64,000 nt of DNA. Origin: Salminus brasiliensis. Its lineage: Eukaryota > Chordata > Actinopteri > Characiformes > Bryconidae. Positions 1 through 19,001 of this stretch are shown here, in pieces (the stretch's first letter is position 1; each line of letters starts with the position of its first letter). The DNA is taken from NCBI RefSeq assembly GCF_030463535.1, contig NC_132888.1, positions 1,288,772 through 1,352,771 of the forward strand. The letters run 5' to 3'. Both the position numbers and the translations under genes were made by a program. Under the pieces are notes generated by a model. The model did no database searches. It saw nothing but the letters and a program-made list of their open reading frames with translations, and was not told where the DNA came from.

Positions 1-106
1 GTGTTTACTACCACAGATGGGTCAAATGTGGGTGAGACGGTATTTAGAATTTTAAATATTATTATTAAATAACCTCTGCTAAGTTATACAGTAACTTTAG
101 TATAGG

Positions 107-205
107 GCAGTGGTGGCTCAGTGGTGGCTCAGTGGTTAGAGTGCTGGATTATTGATTAAAGGTTCAGTAACTGGGTTCTCTGAGCTGCCACTGTTGGGGG
201 GGGGG
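107..205 (+). mobile_element. tRNA-derived SINE head, fragment
   Basis: GTGGCTCAGTGGTTAGAGTG fits a pol III A box (TGGCTCAGTGG). It is followed by a degraded B-box area and GAGCTGCCACTGTTGGGG. The same sequence occurs reversed at 13315-13472 and 17918-18100. The 5' 13 bp are duplicated. Confidence 0.6.
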
Positions 206-862
206 GGCTGTAGGAGTGCTGACCTGCACTCGGACTCTGGCTTTTCAAAGAGAAGACTTTTATTGCACTGTACAAGTATAATAACAATAAATGCACCTTG
301 CAGTATCATAAGAGTCAACTAATATTACTGTTCAAATGAAAGTCCCCTGATTCACAGTTAAACACCCAAGCTCCTAAATGTCTGATATGACCCGTGATCA
401 GAACTTCATCCTCAAGAGCTGCAAGATATCAATACACTCTTTTAAAAAATGTTTATTTCAAATTAGAGAACATCTATTAAAGGGCTTTATTTGAACATTT
501 TGTTGGCACATACACCCCCCCAGTAAAGGCACACAATGTTAGATCTAACAGTCCTAATCATCTCCCAAAATACTACAATAAAATAGATAACAGAGCTTCA
601 GAGCTAATCAGCAGTTCAGATTAATAAGATAAGAAAATATGATTAATAAAGCTTAATAAAGAAAGCTTTGGCTCTTGGTTTAGACAGGTTTGAAATAGAT
701 ACCCTGATTGTAACCCTCCTGTTATACTGTTTAAAAACACAGGACTACCTGTTTTACAGCATGAAGCCTTTTCTGCTGGGTTTAATTAGTGTAATTAACA
801 TTAATGTAAATGAAACATGACTAATTTAATGTGTTTATATTGTGTGTATTAACACAACATTG

Positions 863-1055
863 TTTCCACGTAGGAAACCTTTATCTTTTCTCCATAATAT
901 GAATCTGCAGTTGGTCTTTATACTGTATGAGAATTTCATGAGGAACGGACCAATAGAAATGCTCCATCTAAAATATTTTATATTGACCTCCATTGAAAGT
1001 TCAGGAGGTTTTTTTATTCTCATGTAAAGCTCATTTGGAGATACAGGGTTTTTGC
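863..1055. mobile_element. Short DNA element family 3, diverged copy
   Basis: Inverted ends around TAGGAAACCTTTATCTTTTC and GGAGATACAGGGTTTTTGC. The interior shares TCTTTATACTGT..GAGAATTTCATGA and GACCAATAGAAATGCTCC with the copy at 11028-11191. Confidence 0.6.
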
Positions 1056-1646
1056 GTGGCAGTGACAATATGTAATGTTTATAAAACACACATACTGTTC
1101 TGGTCAATCTGACCCAGCAGTGACAACAGAGGCTTCAAAGGGCAAAAACACAGACATTTTGCCAGAACTGAGGATAACTTTAGTAAATTGAGAATTAACC
1201 ATGATCTGTGAGTGAGGGGTGAAAATGCTGATTACAATAAATACTGATTATATTTATATGAATTGAGCTACAGATAATGATAATTGAAACAGTATTCTTT
1301 TGAACTACTTTTGGGTCATTAATCATGGTTCAACACACCAGTCTGACCCGGGGACATCACTGCTGTCCTTCCAGCTGAACAGAACAGGAGGGTTAAACAG
1401 GTTCCAGGTTCTGCAGGTGGGCCATTTCTGTGCTATACAGGAGTTACAGTGTCCTTTAGTGTATGTACACAGCCACAATCAGAGCTGCAGAAACAGAAGA
1501 ATGGCCCTTTTGGTGGACATCTCAATTATAACATCAATATTTAAGACATGGCTACATACAGTGTTATATATCCCTACCCAGGTCCACCCAGTAACAGAAC
1601 TCTTACCCTTCACAAGCTGATCAGACACACATTCAAAACAAACCGT

Positions 1647-1647
<1 letters not shown>

Positions 1648-1686
<39 letters not shown>
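1648..1686. repeat. (CA)n microsatellite
   Basis: About 19 CA units. Part of the leftmost intergenic stretch. Confidence 0.9.
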
Positions 1687-1688
<2 letters not shown>

Positions 1689-2067
1689 TCATACACTCTC
1701 TCACACACACTCACACAGGAACTATAAGTGTGCCAGTGATAGACTTGGGTCGGTAACTTTACAGCTGAGCACACAGGCCGCCAATCTGGTGAAATCCAGA
1801 TGGCCCATGACCTCATGATGGGGAAACTTGACTCTGACCAATAAGGCAACAGGAGAACCTGCAATAGAAGAAGAAGAACACGTGCTTCAGCAAGGAGAAA
1901 TCATGTACAGGAAGCTTTGTCTCAAGTGCTGACATGAGTGCCCCCCTCAGAGAACCACTTCAGGCCAAAGAGTGCAGAGGAGGGACCTACCCACAGCACT
2001 GCACTTCAGAGCCCACCTGAGACTGGCAGAGAGCCATTTCCTCCCCTGAAATTCAGCCGTCAAAACT

Positions 2068-2375
2068 AGACGCCCAAATGTTTGTGGACACCCCTTCTAA
2101 TAAACGCATTAAGCTACTTTAAGTCTACTCTAGTCCCTGTAGAGAAGAAGTACTGCCAATAGAATAGGACTCTCTGGAGCAGATCAACATCATGACCCTA
2201 TTGACTCCATGCTGCCTAATAATGCCAGGCGTGGGCTAGAGGGGTATAAAGCCCCCCAGCATTGAGGAGCTGTGGAGCAGTGGAAGAGCTGTGTTCTCTG
2301 GAATGATGGTGGAGGAGCTCCATCCAGTACTTTTGGATGGGATGAGTTGGGGAGTTGAGGGAATAAGACAGTGTC
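2068..2375 (-). mobile_element. Short DNA element family 1, partial copy in YIPF1 3' region
   Basis: Reverse-oriented copy sharing the AGGCGTGGGCTAGAGGGGTA and CCAGTACTTTTGGATGGGAT blocks with 15607-16090. It lacks the front of the element. It lies just downstream of the YIPF1 stop, so it is probably part of the 3' UTR. Confidence 0.8.
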
Positions 2376-2439
2376 CAAACCGAACTGTGAATTTTGTGAA
2401 TCACTGCACTCCTAATTCATCTTCACCTGAAGCCGGAGC

Positions 2440-8508
<6,069 letters not shown>

Positions 8509-9203
8509 CAGCAGTCTGTGGTTCTGCAGATCAGACAAACACAGCAAAGCATCACACAGACAGACCAACAGCTTCCTGCCTCAGATCCAGGGCACTGCAT
8601 TAATCTGCAGACCTCAGTTAGAGAGCAGACAGGCAGCGGTCAGCTCCGCTCACTCACCTGTTTAACAGCAGCGGTCAGCCTGTCCGCAGCTACGTCTACG
8701 GAAATGATCGAGCTCAGCTACAAAAACAAGCTCTTCAAAGAGACATTTTACAAATAATTACCGAAAAAAACATTCAAAACCCCAACCTAAACCCGAGTTT
8801 ACACTATTTACAACCTAAACCGAACCCTTTCTGCCTGCACGCGTTTATCTTCTACTGTAAAATATTCTCGTATAACAGATAAGACTAAAACGTGCCTGTA
8901 TTGTGTAGCAGTGGTGATACAAACCTGCCCTTCAAATTAAGAGTCTCCTAAACTGAGCGTTAAATGTGTGGCTAAAATACTGGAGAAAATATATATAATA
9001 GGTGATAAAACTGATAAAGCTGATTTACTGGACAACAGAGGTGACATCTGTTACTATTAATATTAATATTGACTCGTACTAAATGTTTACATACTTCAAA
9101 AAGGAATGTTTAAACTATGAGTTTAACCATTTTAAAACATTAGATTAGTTAAAATATTTAGTTGAAATACTTTTTAGCAATTTAAATTTAGTTTCTGTAC
9201 TTG

Positions 9204-9248
<45 letters not shown>

Positions 9249-9621
9249 TAGGTCCTGTTCTGCTTTTTCCACAACTCGAGGTTTTGTACCTGACATTTCG
9301 TCACTTAAGTTTATTCACATGTACTTTTATTTGGATTTATGACTTATTGTTGTATTACTTAGTAAATGTTCGTGACAATACGATTTAAGCTCCTGTACGA
9401 ACTTTTATTTTGGCAGTTTGACTTTTATTCTTGAAATCGGAAGCAGTGCAGTTCAGAGTGCCTCATAAAGGCGGAATATTTTTAAAAACTTAAAGAAAAT
9501 TAAGAAAGTGAAGTGGAGAAGATTTCGAGTCTTTATTTTGTTTCTGTTTTTTTTTTAATATTAGAGAGCTGCAGGAGCTGATCGGACCATGTGGTAGGAG
9601 GTCAGCCTGTGTCTGGGCAGC
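8509..9621. promoter_or_regulatory. Shared 5' region of YIPF1 and LRRC42 (likely bidirectional promoter)
   Basis: About 1.1 kb separates the two divergent start codons. On the minus strand a good GT donor (plus-strand CACCTG at 8655-8660) implies a non-coding first exon of YIPF1 starting somewhere left of 8760. No TATA box or strong CpG island is obvious. The right part is AT-rich and contains a (TTA)n tract. LRRC42 probably also has an upstream non-coding exon, because a poly-T run followed by CTGCAG lies just before its start codon (9547-9575), but I cannot place its first exon. Confidence 0.5.
9205..9249. repeat. (TTA)n microsatellite
   Basis: About 15 TTA units in the YIPF1/LRRC42 shared 5' region. 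Confidence 0.9.
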
Positions 9622-12600
9622 ATGTCCTCTGGGTGTGGGAGTGTGTATGTGAGGGAGAAGGGGCAGCTGCACCGTGTGGATGCTGATGGGGTTCAGAGCT
9701 CCTCGTTTAAACACAGGCTGTTTCAGAAGGATTTCACAGTCCAGCTCTGTGTCGAGAGCTTGCCCCCCATCAGCAGACAGAGCAGTGACCACTTCATCTT
9801 CACCTACAACACAGAGGGCAGCCTGTGCTACACTGTGAAGTCCCTGCTGGACATTTCCCTGCTCTTCATAGCAGATCATGTTGAACACGTGGACTCTCTG
9901 GTTGGGTTTCCTGAGCAGATGGCCCACAGGCTGTTTGTGTCTGCTGAGGAGAAACAGAAGTTCTCAGACCCCTCCACTTCAGCAAGGGCCCTACAGGTCT
10001 TCAGTGAGGCCTATGGAGAGCTTGTGTTAAGGTCACTGTGTTTGAGAGACAGGTAAGCAGAGCGGAAGAGTCCTCAATAATAGAAAAACTGCAATGCAAA
10101 ACAGTAGATATTGTGAGTGGAATATGAAAAATATGCAGTTTTGACTTTTTTTATGATGATAGAAACATCTGGGCAATGTGAAGGCTGAACAGTCTTATAA
10201 TAGTACCAGGTACTGTACATCTACATTTAACAACGAAAAACAATAAAAAAAAAACTACTTATTATTATCAGCATCATTAAGTAGAAAATAAAAATATTAC
10301 AATTAAATTTAAATCATTTTTTATATTATAATAAGTAATGGCCTTCATTTTTCCTCTGAATTCCACTTATGACTTTTACATGTGGTTATGAACCAATAAC
10401 AGTCATTATTATTTTTTTCTCTTTTCATCTTAGAATGAAATAAACTGTGACTTTAAGACTGATATATGCAAATGATGCCAATTCTAACAGGCTGCCCAGG
10501 CCGGGCTGCAACGCTCCTGGAACGATCCAGCTGATCAGTGTTTATTAAGCACTAACAGTCTCCTCCATATGACCTGAAAAGCTTAGTTATCACAATATCA
10601 GCATTTATCACAATACAATAAAATATCGTGATATTGCCCAGCTCTAAGTTGGAGATGCAGCTTTCGGCATACAGCAGGTCTTCTAATGTTTTAAAGGATT
10701 AAACTGATTTTCCAGTGTATTGAGATCATTTTAGGTGAAATTTTCTGAAAACAATAAAATGCTGAACTAAATCAGGTTGAATGATCTCAGATCAGTCTCA
10801 TAGTGATCGTGTAGTAAGAAGGTTTTTCTAGCAGATGTTCATCGTCGTGGTTTCAGGGGTCTTCTGGTGTCTGAAAGACTGGAGGAGATTCAGGTGTTTC
10901 ACCAGCTGGAGAGTTTGGATCTGCACGGGTGCCGATTAGGTGACGCTCATGACATTTTCAGACACATAACTTCAGAGGCGTTCAGCAGGTAACAAACATT
11001 GAGAAACCAATTTATCATTGCAGATGTGCAAAAACCTCGTATCTCCATTCCTCCATAAAGTGAATGTGCAGTTGTTCTTTATACTGTGTCAGAACTTCAT
11101 GATGAACTGACCAATAGAAACGCTCCTAGAAAGTTCAGAACGTTTCTTCTACTCCTGTGAAGCTGCTGGGTTGGAGATAGGAGGTTTTTGCGACAGGGGC
11201 GATATGAAGGCGTGACGCACAGCTAACTGAACAGCTCTACACAGTGTGGACCTTTTCCTCAGGGCTGTGTTTCTGTGTTCTGTTGAAAGGCTCGTCCGGC
11301 TGTTTCTGGGGGTCAACTGTCTGTCGGATAAAGGCCTCCAGAGACTGACCGCCCCAATCAGGGTGATGAAGAAAGGGCTGGAAAACCTCCAGCAGCTGGA
11401 CGTGTCAGGTGAGTGAAATGCTAACGAGGCAGAAAGGGAAAGTTCAGGAACTGACTTTACGTTGCCCTGGCAACGAGTATGTGGTAAGTGTGTATCCTAG
11501 GTGGTTGTTATGGAGTTGCTAAATGGTCTCTTTGATACATTAGGTGATATGGTGTTGCATGAGGGTTCTGTGATTTGTATTTGTTGAGGTATGGTGTTGC
11601 ATGGGGGCGGGGGGTTCTGTGATATTCCAGGTTGTTGCTAGGCTGTTGCTATAGTATCCAATGTGGTTGCTAAGCTGTAGTTTGGCAGTTGTAGAGGTAT
11701 GGTGTTGCAAGGGGGGGGGTTCTGTGATAGTCCAGGTGGTCGCTAAGCTGTTACTAAGCAGTTGTTGTGTTATCCTAGGTGGTTGTTATGAACTTGCTAT
11801 GTGGTTTCTTTGAAATGTTAGGTTAGATGATTGCTATGGTATTGTATTAGGGTTTCTGTGATATTCTAGGTGGTTGCTAAGGTGTTGCTAGGCTGTTCTG
11901 TTGCTATAGGGTCAAGTGTGGTTGCTAAACTGTTGCTCGGCAGTTGTTGAGGTATGGTGTTGCATGGTAGTTTCTGTGATGTTATGGGTGGTTGCTAAGG
12001 TGTTGTTAGGTTGTTGCTATAGTATCCAGTGTGGTTGCTAAGCTGTTGCTAGGCTATTGTTGTGGTATGGTGTTGCCAGGGGGTTTCTGAGATATTCCAG
12101 GTGGTTGCTAAAGTGTTGGTAGGCTGTTGTTTTGCTATAGTACCCAATGTGGTTGTTAAGCTGTTGCTAGGCTGTTATTGTGGTATCCTGGGTGGTTGTT
12201 ATGGATTTGCTATATGGACTCTTTGATATTTCAGGTTAGGTGATTGCTATGGTGTTGCATTAGCGCTTCTGTGATATTCCAGGCGGTTGCTAAGGTGTTG
12301 CTAGGCTGTTGCTATAGTATCCAATGTTGTTGCTTAGCTGTTGCTCGACAGTTGTTGAGGTATGGTGCTGAATGGGGGTTTCCATGATATTCCAGGTGGT
12401 TGCTAAGCGGTTGCTAGGCCGTTGTTTTGGTATCCTAGGTGGATGCTGGTACAGTGCTGCATGGGAGTTTCACCTGACTCTCTGGGCCCGGGGCTGTGAG
12501 AGGGGAGGGGTAACAGGGCTGTCTGTATTAAAGTTGTAATCAGTGTTCACGTCTTTTCTCCTCGTTAGGAAATCCTCTCACAGAGAAAGGTCTCGGGTAT

Positions 12601-13233
12601 CTGGCGTGCCTCAAAAGCCTGCAAGAGCTTGACGTCTCTGGGACGAGTGTGAAGGTAACCGCTGTCCGATCGTAAGCGTCTCTGACCGGTTGTGTGTCTG
12701 TCTGATATCTGAGTTCTCTCTTAGTCGGACGCGTCGTTGAGGAGTTTCTTCAGGAGTAAGATGGGGATGGTGCTTTCAGCAGAACCGCTGGAGATATTCT
12801 CTCACTCTGAGTGTAAAACTGCGGGATGGGCTGAGGAGGTAATGATGATCATATAATCTAATAATATAATAATAATCTGCTTCATATTTCAGACTCAGTT
12901 CAGTTTAGTTGCATTAATGAATTAATGAATTCAGTTTGATCAAGAGACGCTTCGTCTTCCCTGTAAAAGCATGCAGTCAGTAATTCTGTGTGTCCTCTCA
13001 GAACTCGGCCTAGCGTAACCATGGCAATGGATGTAACATGACCATGATAATGTGTACAGGCTAATTTCTAAATCACATAGTGTCTCCATCGTATCCATGG
13101 AAATGGGTGTTGCATAGTAGCAGCATAAATGCATAAAGATCATGGTAGTATAACCTGGGAAATATAGTGTATAGTAAATTTGAGACAGAGACAGATGGAA
13201 TTGGTGTCTGCCAAAACTTTAACCCATCTGTGC

Positions 13234-13284
<51 letters not shown>

Positions 13285-14537
13285 GAGCAAACACGCTCAC
13301 AATGATAGTGAGTACACGTGGCCCAAGCAGTGGTCAGCCATCACTGTAGTTTTGAGAGCAGAAAGAGTTCAGGGCTTTGCTGAAGGGCCCCACAGTGGCA
13401 GCTTGTGAATCTGGGTATTGAACCCTGTCATCAATAACCCAGCGCTCTAACCACTGAGCCATCACTGCCCCTAAAAGTTACACCATGATGGTGAAATTGT
13501 TGCGATGTAACCATGGAGATGGGGGTTAGTGTAACTTTGAAAGTGGTGGTATTATAAATAAGTGTCGTATAAACACTATGGAGTAACATAACTGTAGAAA
13601 AGGGGGTAGCATTACAATGGAACCGGGGGTTGTGTAATCACAAGAATGGAAGGTAGTGTAACCATGGAAATTGGGGTTGGGTAACCATAGAAATTGGGGT
13701 GGTGTAATCTCAATAATGTAAGGTAGCATAACCATGGAAATTGGGGTAGTATAGCCATGGAAATTGGGATAGTGTAACCATGGAAATGGGGGTAGTGTAA
13801 TCGCAAGAATGGAAGGTAGTGTAACCATATAAATGCGGGTAGCGTAACCATGGAGATTGGGGTAGCGTAACCATGGAAATTGGGGTAGCATCATCCTAGA
13901 AGGGCTTATTGTGTAACGTATGTATGAATATAATGTAACCATGGAAACAGGTACATTGTAATCATAGTAATGTTCACTGTGTATCCAGAGCACACAGCTG
14001 CATCAATAAACCATGTTCATAATGTAACATAACCATGGAAATGTTATGGTGTGTAACCATGGCAACGGTTTCTCTAATTTCTGGCTTAGGTGATAAACCA
14101 GTGGGAGAGGAAAGCCTCAGAGGTGCAGAAGAAAGACGCTAAGCCAAGAACGAACGCTCTGCAGTTCTGTGAGTTGAACCCAGTTCACTTTTTCACTCGT
14201 CCACATCAGGAGGCGTCGTCTTTACCCACTGCCCTGTTTCTGTCCCTGCCTAGACGGAAGGGAGAAGTTTGTCCGAGAGACCATTCACGCCACCTGTGAC
14301 GACCAAAAAAGCCAAGAGGTGCAGACTAGAATTCACTTCCATAAGCCTGATCCTCACTGCACCTCCCAGCAAGCTGGACACAGTAAAGACCCTCACAGTC
14401 AGACAGCGCTGACCACACAGGTGGGCAGGAAGAGGAGGCTGTCTAATGAAAGAGATAAAGACATGAGCCCTCCTGCAAAGCGCCAGCCTGTGAATTCTTT
14501 TACAGCTGATGATTTAGACCTTCTGAACAGCTACTGA
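9622..14537 (+). CDS. lrrc42: LRRC42, leucine-rich repeat-containing protein 42, 7 coding exons
   Basis: Coding exons are 9622-10052, 10857-10988, 11290-11408, 12569-12654, 12725-12838, 14090-14168 and 14254-14537. They join in frame at GT-AG sites to 414 residues; human LRRC42 has 428. The start ATG opens MSSGCGSVYVREKGQLH, like the human N-terminus. Conserved stretches include DHFIFTYNTEG, DSLVGFPEQMA and LVLRSLCLRDR. Leucine-rich repeats occupy about residues 144-256 (LESLDLHGCRLGD, LVRLFLGVNCLSDKGL, LQQLDVSGNPLTEKGL, LQELDVSGTSVK). The C-terminal third is polar and basic, and the protein ends in DLDLLNSY as in human. The molecular role is poorly known; LRR proteins usually bind other proteins. 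The intron at 11409-12568 and the one at 12839-14089 are mostly tandem repeats. A likely ATTAAA poly(A) signal lies at 14615-14620. Confidence 0.95.
11028..11191. mobile_element. Short DNA element family 3 in an LRRC42 intron
   Basis: A 164-bp element with ends GCAAAAACCTCGTATCTCCA and TGGAGATAGGAGGTTTTTGC, inverted copies of each other over about 20 bp. Located in the intron between coding exons 2 and 3 of LRRC42. Confidence 0.7.
11463..12450 (+). repeat. GGTTGCTATGG-type degenerate tandem array in LRRC42 intron
   Basis: Same phrases as 3213-4016, with a G-rich variant (GGTGTTGCATGGGGGTTCTG) repeated. It fills most of the intron 11409-12568. Confidence 0.9.
13190..13472 (-). mobile_element. 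tRNA-derived SINE in LRRC42 intron
   Basis: Reverse-oriented: the head is at 13405-13472 (GCTCTAACCACTGAGCCATC), the body contains GGGCTTTGCTGAAGGGCCCC, and the tail is at 13215-13235 (TTTAACCCATCTGTG), broken by an expanded (AC)n tract at 13236-13280. Confidence 0.65.
13480..13960. repeat. CCATGG-containing tandem array in LRRC42 intron
   Basis: Degenerate repeats of GTGTAACCATGGAAATTGGG alternating with GTAATCGCAAGAATGGAAGG, in units of roughly 30 bp. Single units also occur at 13015-13110 and 14020-14065 in the same intron (12839-14089). Confidence 0.85.
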
Positions 14538-14614
14538 AGCCTTTCACAGCAGTAAGAGTAAAAAGTACTGAGGAGTAAAAAGTACTGAGGAGTAAAAAGT
14601 ATGAAAGTTTGAAT

Positions 14615-14620
14615 ATTAAA
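14615..14620 (+). terminator. Likely LRRC42 poly(A) signal (ATTAAA)
   Basis: ATTAAA lies 78 nt after the LRRC42 stop and is followed by a GT-rich stretch (GGGTGTGTTTACAG) about 25 nt downstream, the usual layout of a vertebrate cleavage site. Inferred from sequence only. Confidence 0.5.
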
Positions 14621-14770
14621 GGAATTGAGTAAAACAGATCGGGTGTGTTTACAGTCTTCATCAGCCGTCACGATGTGCTTTTCTGAGAACACTGTGGAAC
14701 GCCTAAAGAGCCCTGAACCGAAGGAGAAAGCAATCGAGTCCATTAGTAAGTAGTGTAGAATACCTAATAC

Positions 14771-15285
14771 ACCAATCAGCCATAACATTAAAACCACTGT
14801 CGAGGCGTGGTCTCCACAAGACCTCTGAAGGTGTCCTGTAGTATCTGAAACACCAAAACTAACATCAACTGCAGATCCTTCAAGTGCTATAAGTTGTGAG
14901 GTGGGCGGGGCCTCCACGAGCATCAATACGCCCATGACCCTGTGGCCGGTTCACCAGTTGTCCTGCCTTGGAGCACTTTTGGTAGGTACTGACCACTGCA
15001 TACCGGGAAGAACACCCCACAAGACCTGCCTGATGTTCTTTTGGAGATGTTCTGACCCAGTCATTATCTAGAACATCACAGTTTGGTTCTTGTCAAAGTG
15101 TCTCAGTTTCTTAAGCTTTACCATTTTTCCTGCTTCATCACCTTCATCATCTTCAAGAACTGACCGTTCACTCACTGCCTAATATGTAGATCCACCCCTC
15201 GACAGACAGGAGCCGCTGGAAGTAGATTATCAGAGTTTCGTCATATCAGCTGGTGGTGGTTTTAATGTTATGGCTGATCAGTGGG
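14771..15285 (-). mobile_element. Internally deleted Tc1-like element (MITE), both ends present
   Basis: About 515 bp. The left end CACCAATCAGCCATAACATT and right end AATGTTATGGCTGATCAGTG are inverted copies. The interior keeps short fragments of the transposase 3' end (GACCTCTGAAGGTGTCCTG, antisense) and middle, as in the relic at 34800-35340, so this is a deletion derivative. Lies between the convergent LRRC42 and LDLRAD1 3' ends. Confidence 0.8.
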
Positions 15286-15606
15286 AGTCATGCAGGGTCT
15301 TGATGTTTGGCTCAAGGCATGGTTTGTAGATCTCCACCAACAGAAGAGGAGAAATCCTTCAGCTGTAGCCAACACCGAGACCTTGTTTTGACTGATAGTC
15401 TAGTGCACATTCTCATTAACGTTGATCATCTGAAATATTGCAAACCCAAAACATATTTTCTGTAAAAAAAAAAATCATATCTTTAAATCTTTAAAACTTT
15501 TATGTCGACTTTATTTTGTTTCACTTTGGTTCGTTTCTGCTGGTCCGTCAGTACAGCCAGCACTGAGGAAACAGAAGATACTTAACAGTGATGCCATACT
15601 TATATA

Positions 15607-16090
15607 CACTAAATGAACAAAAATATTGGGACACCTTCTCATTCAAAGGTATTGAAAGAGTTTCAGCTGCTTCTGTTGGAGTAACTGTCTCTACTGTCCA
15701 GAGAAGAAGACTTTCTACTAGATTCTGGAGGAGCATTGCTGTGTGGATTTGATTGCATTCAGCTGCAGTGTCAGTGAGGTCAGGATGTTGGATGATGATT
15801 ATCACCACCCCACTTCATCATCCCCAACACATCCCAAAAGTACTGGATGGAGCTCCTCCACCATCATTCCAGAGAACACAGCTCCTCCACTGCTCCACAG
15901 CTCCTCAATGCTGGGGGGCTTTATACCCCTCTAGCCCACGCCTGGCATTAGGCAGCATGGTGTCAATAGAGTCATGATGATCTGCTCTAGAGTCTAGTGA
16001 CTAGACAAGCTGTGTCAGCAATGGGTGCCACTTAAAGTACCTGAATGCATTCATTAGAAAGGGTGTCCACAAACATTTGGACATGTAGTG
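15607..16090 (+). mobile_element. Short DNA element family 1, near-complete copy
   Basis: About 480 bp with ends related to CACTATATGGACAAAAGTAT (left) and its inverse TTTGGACATGTAGTG (right). It has no coding capacity. Six other copies occur in the window (2068-2375, 21048-21218, 26963-27118, 31864-32371, 46765-47037, 56417-56880). Tc1-type inverted ends are likely. The intact Tc1 transposon begins only 12 bp to the right. Confidence 0.8.
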
Positions 16091-16344
16091 TGTGTATATT
16101 TACAGTGAGTCCAAGAAGTATTTGATCCCTTGCTGATTTTCTTCGTTGGCCCACTAATAAAGACATGATCATTCTATACTTTTAATGGTAGATGTATTCT
16201 TACATGGAGAGACAGAATATTAAAAAGAAAATCCAGAAAATAAATCTAAGGAATATATATTAATTGATTTGTATTTCATGGAGTGAAATAAGTATTTGAT
16301 CCCTTAGTATTCATTAGCAGTTCTGGCTTTTACAGACCAGTTAG

Positions 16345-17481
<1,137 letters not shown>

Positions 17482-17638
17482 GTGTGTTTGGCAAGAGGGA
17501 TCAAATACTTATTTTCCTCATTGAAATACAAATTAATTAAAATATATTCTTTAAAATTATATTCTGGATTTTTGTCTTGATATTCTGTCTCTCCATGTTA
17601 GAATATATCTACCATTAAAAGTGCAGAAGGATAGTGTC

Positions 17639-17644
17639 TTTATT
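17639..17644 (-). terminator. AATAAA inside the Tc1 terminal repeat, possible LDLRAD1 poly(A) signal
   Basis: On the minus strand AATAAA occurs 19 nt after the transposon-supplied stop codon of LDLRAD1 (17666-17664). It belongs to the transposon's terminal inverted repeat. It could end LDLRAD1 transcripts within the element; whether it is used is unknown. Confidence 0.4.
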
Positions 17645-17663
17645 AGTGGGCAAACAAAGAAAA

Positions 17664-18969
17664 TCAGCAAGGGATCAAATACTTCTTGGACTCACTGTAG
17701 GTTTTGGGGCAGATATATTCATCTGACCAGTCGAAGCAGTGTTGTCTGCCGTCGCGGCAGAAGTGGCGGGGGATGCAGTCACAGTACTGGAAGTCCACTG
17801 GAGTACAGGACCACCACTCTCCACTGCAGGGGGGGCAGCTCGCGTCTGTCCACAGAAATGAAAGGAATCGTTTGGTAAAAATTAATGTATGCAAATTTCA
17901 TATAAATGCAAAACTCTGCATTTAACCCATCTGTGGTAGTGAACACACACACACTAGTGAACTAGGGGCAGTAAGCACACACACACCCAGAGCATTGAAG
18001 GGCCTTGCTCAAGGGCCCAACAGTGGCAGCTTTGATTAGAGGGCCAAAATCCTGTCATCAATAGCTCGGAGCTCTAACCGCTGAGCCATCACTGCCCTAA
18101 GCTATGAACAGAAGCAGACGTCTGAAGCTCTAATAATAAAAGCTCCTCACAGAAAGTTCTTCACCTAATGTTGATGAAGACGCTGCCTGATGCCTGAGAC
18201 ACTGTTCTACCAGAGTTCTGAGAAGAGTTCGGCTCTAGAACCTGCTTTTAGAACCAGATCATTAAAATGGTGGAGGGATACATGCTGCAGGGTGTAGTGC
18301 AGCTACAGAAAGTAGTCCCTAAAGAAAACTGGATTAGTGGAGATTCTCCTCTATTTTACCATCATCATCATCATCATTCCATATATTCCACATCCCCTCC
18401 ACAGTAAAGCACAATTTCACACCAAACCCCCCCTCTGAATGAGCTCAGCTCACACACTGAGAATTTTAACTGCATAATTAGGAATGGGAACGTGGGCTGG
18501 GTGGGTTCCCAGAGCATGTGTTGTTACTGCGGCCTCCTAAATGGGCCCCATCATTACAGCTCACCTTAGTCTCGCGTTGGACCCATCGAGGCCTCATGTG
18601 CATTGTACAACCCAAATGGGGCCACCATGGAATCTATGGACAAACCTTTCTGGTGCCCCCCTTGGTCTACCCTTACAGGCCCCAAATGGACATACTATCT
18701 GGGTTGAGTAGAACTCAGTGGCCTCTGGTTAAAAATAACAAAAATAAATAAATAAATTCATTAATTAATTAAACTTACAAACACTGGTTTCATCTGAGCA
18801 GTCCCCACAGTCATTAATGCGGTTACACTTGTTGTCAGTGAAGGTCCAGACGCGAGGGTTATCACACCGGAAAATGAGGTTACTCGGGAGGTTTTCAGGT
18901 AAATCACCTGAAATAAAACAGCACAGACAGACGGGTAATGTGGTGTAAGTGAATGGATCTGCTGGAGGG

Positions 18970-19001
<32 letters not shown>

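Larger units (their letters stand above)
1..2067. other. Intergenic stretch at the left edge
   Basis: No gene seen. Contains a SINE fragment, the family 3 element at 863-1055 and a CA microsatellite; the rest is unremarkable AT-rich sequence. The YIPF1 3' UTR probably extends into the right part, but I could not assign a poly(A) site. Confidence 0.6.

Noticed and set aside
9490-9927. Minus-strand 145-residue frame opposite LRRC42 exon
   Set aside because: Antisense shadow of the LRRC42 coding exon.
15743-15977. Open frame with PKVLDGAPPPSFQRTQ..CWGALYPSSPRLAL, repeated at 2190-2378, 32039-32254 and 56509-56712
   Set aside because: Recurs in every copy of the family 1 non-coding element in different frames and orientations; not a protein family.
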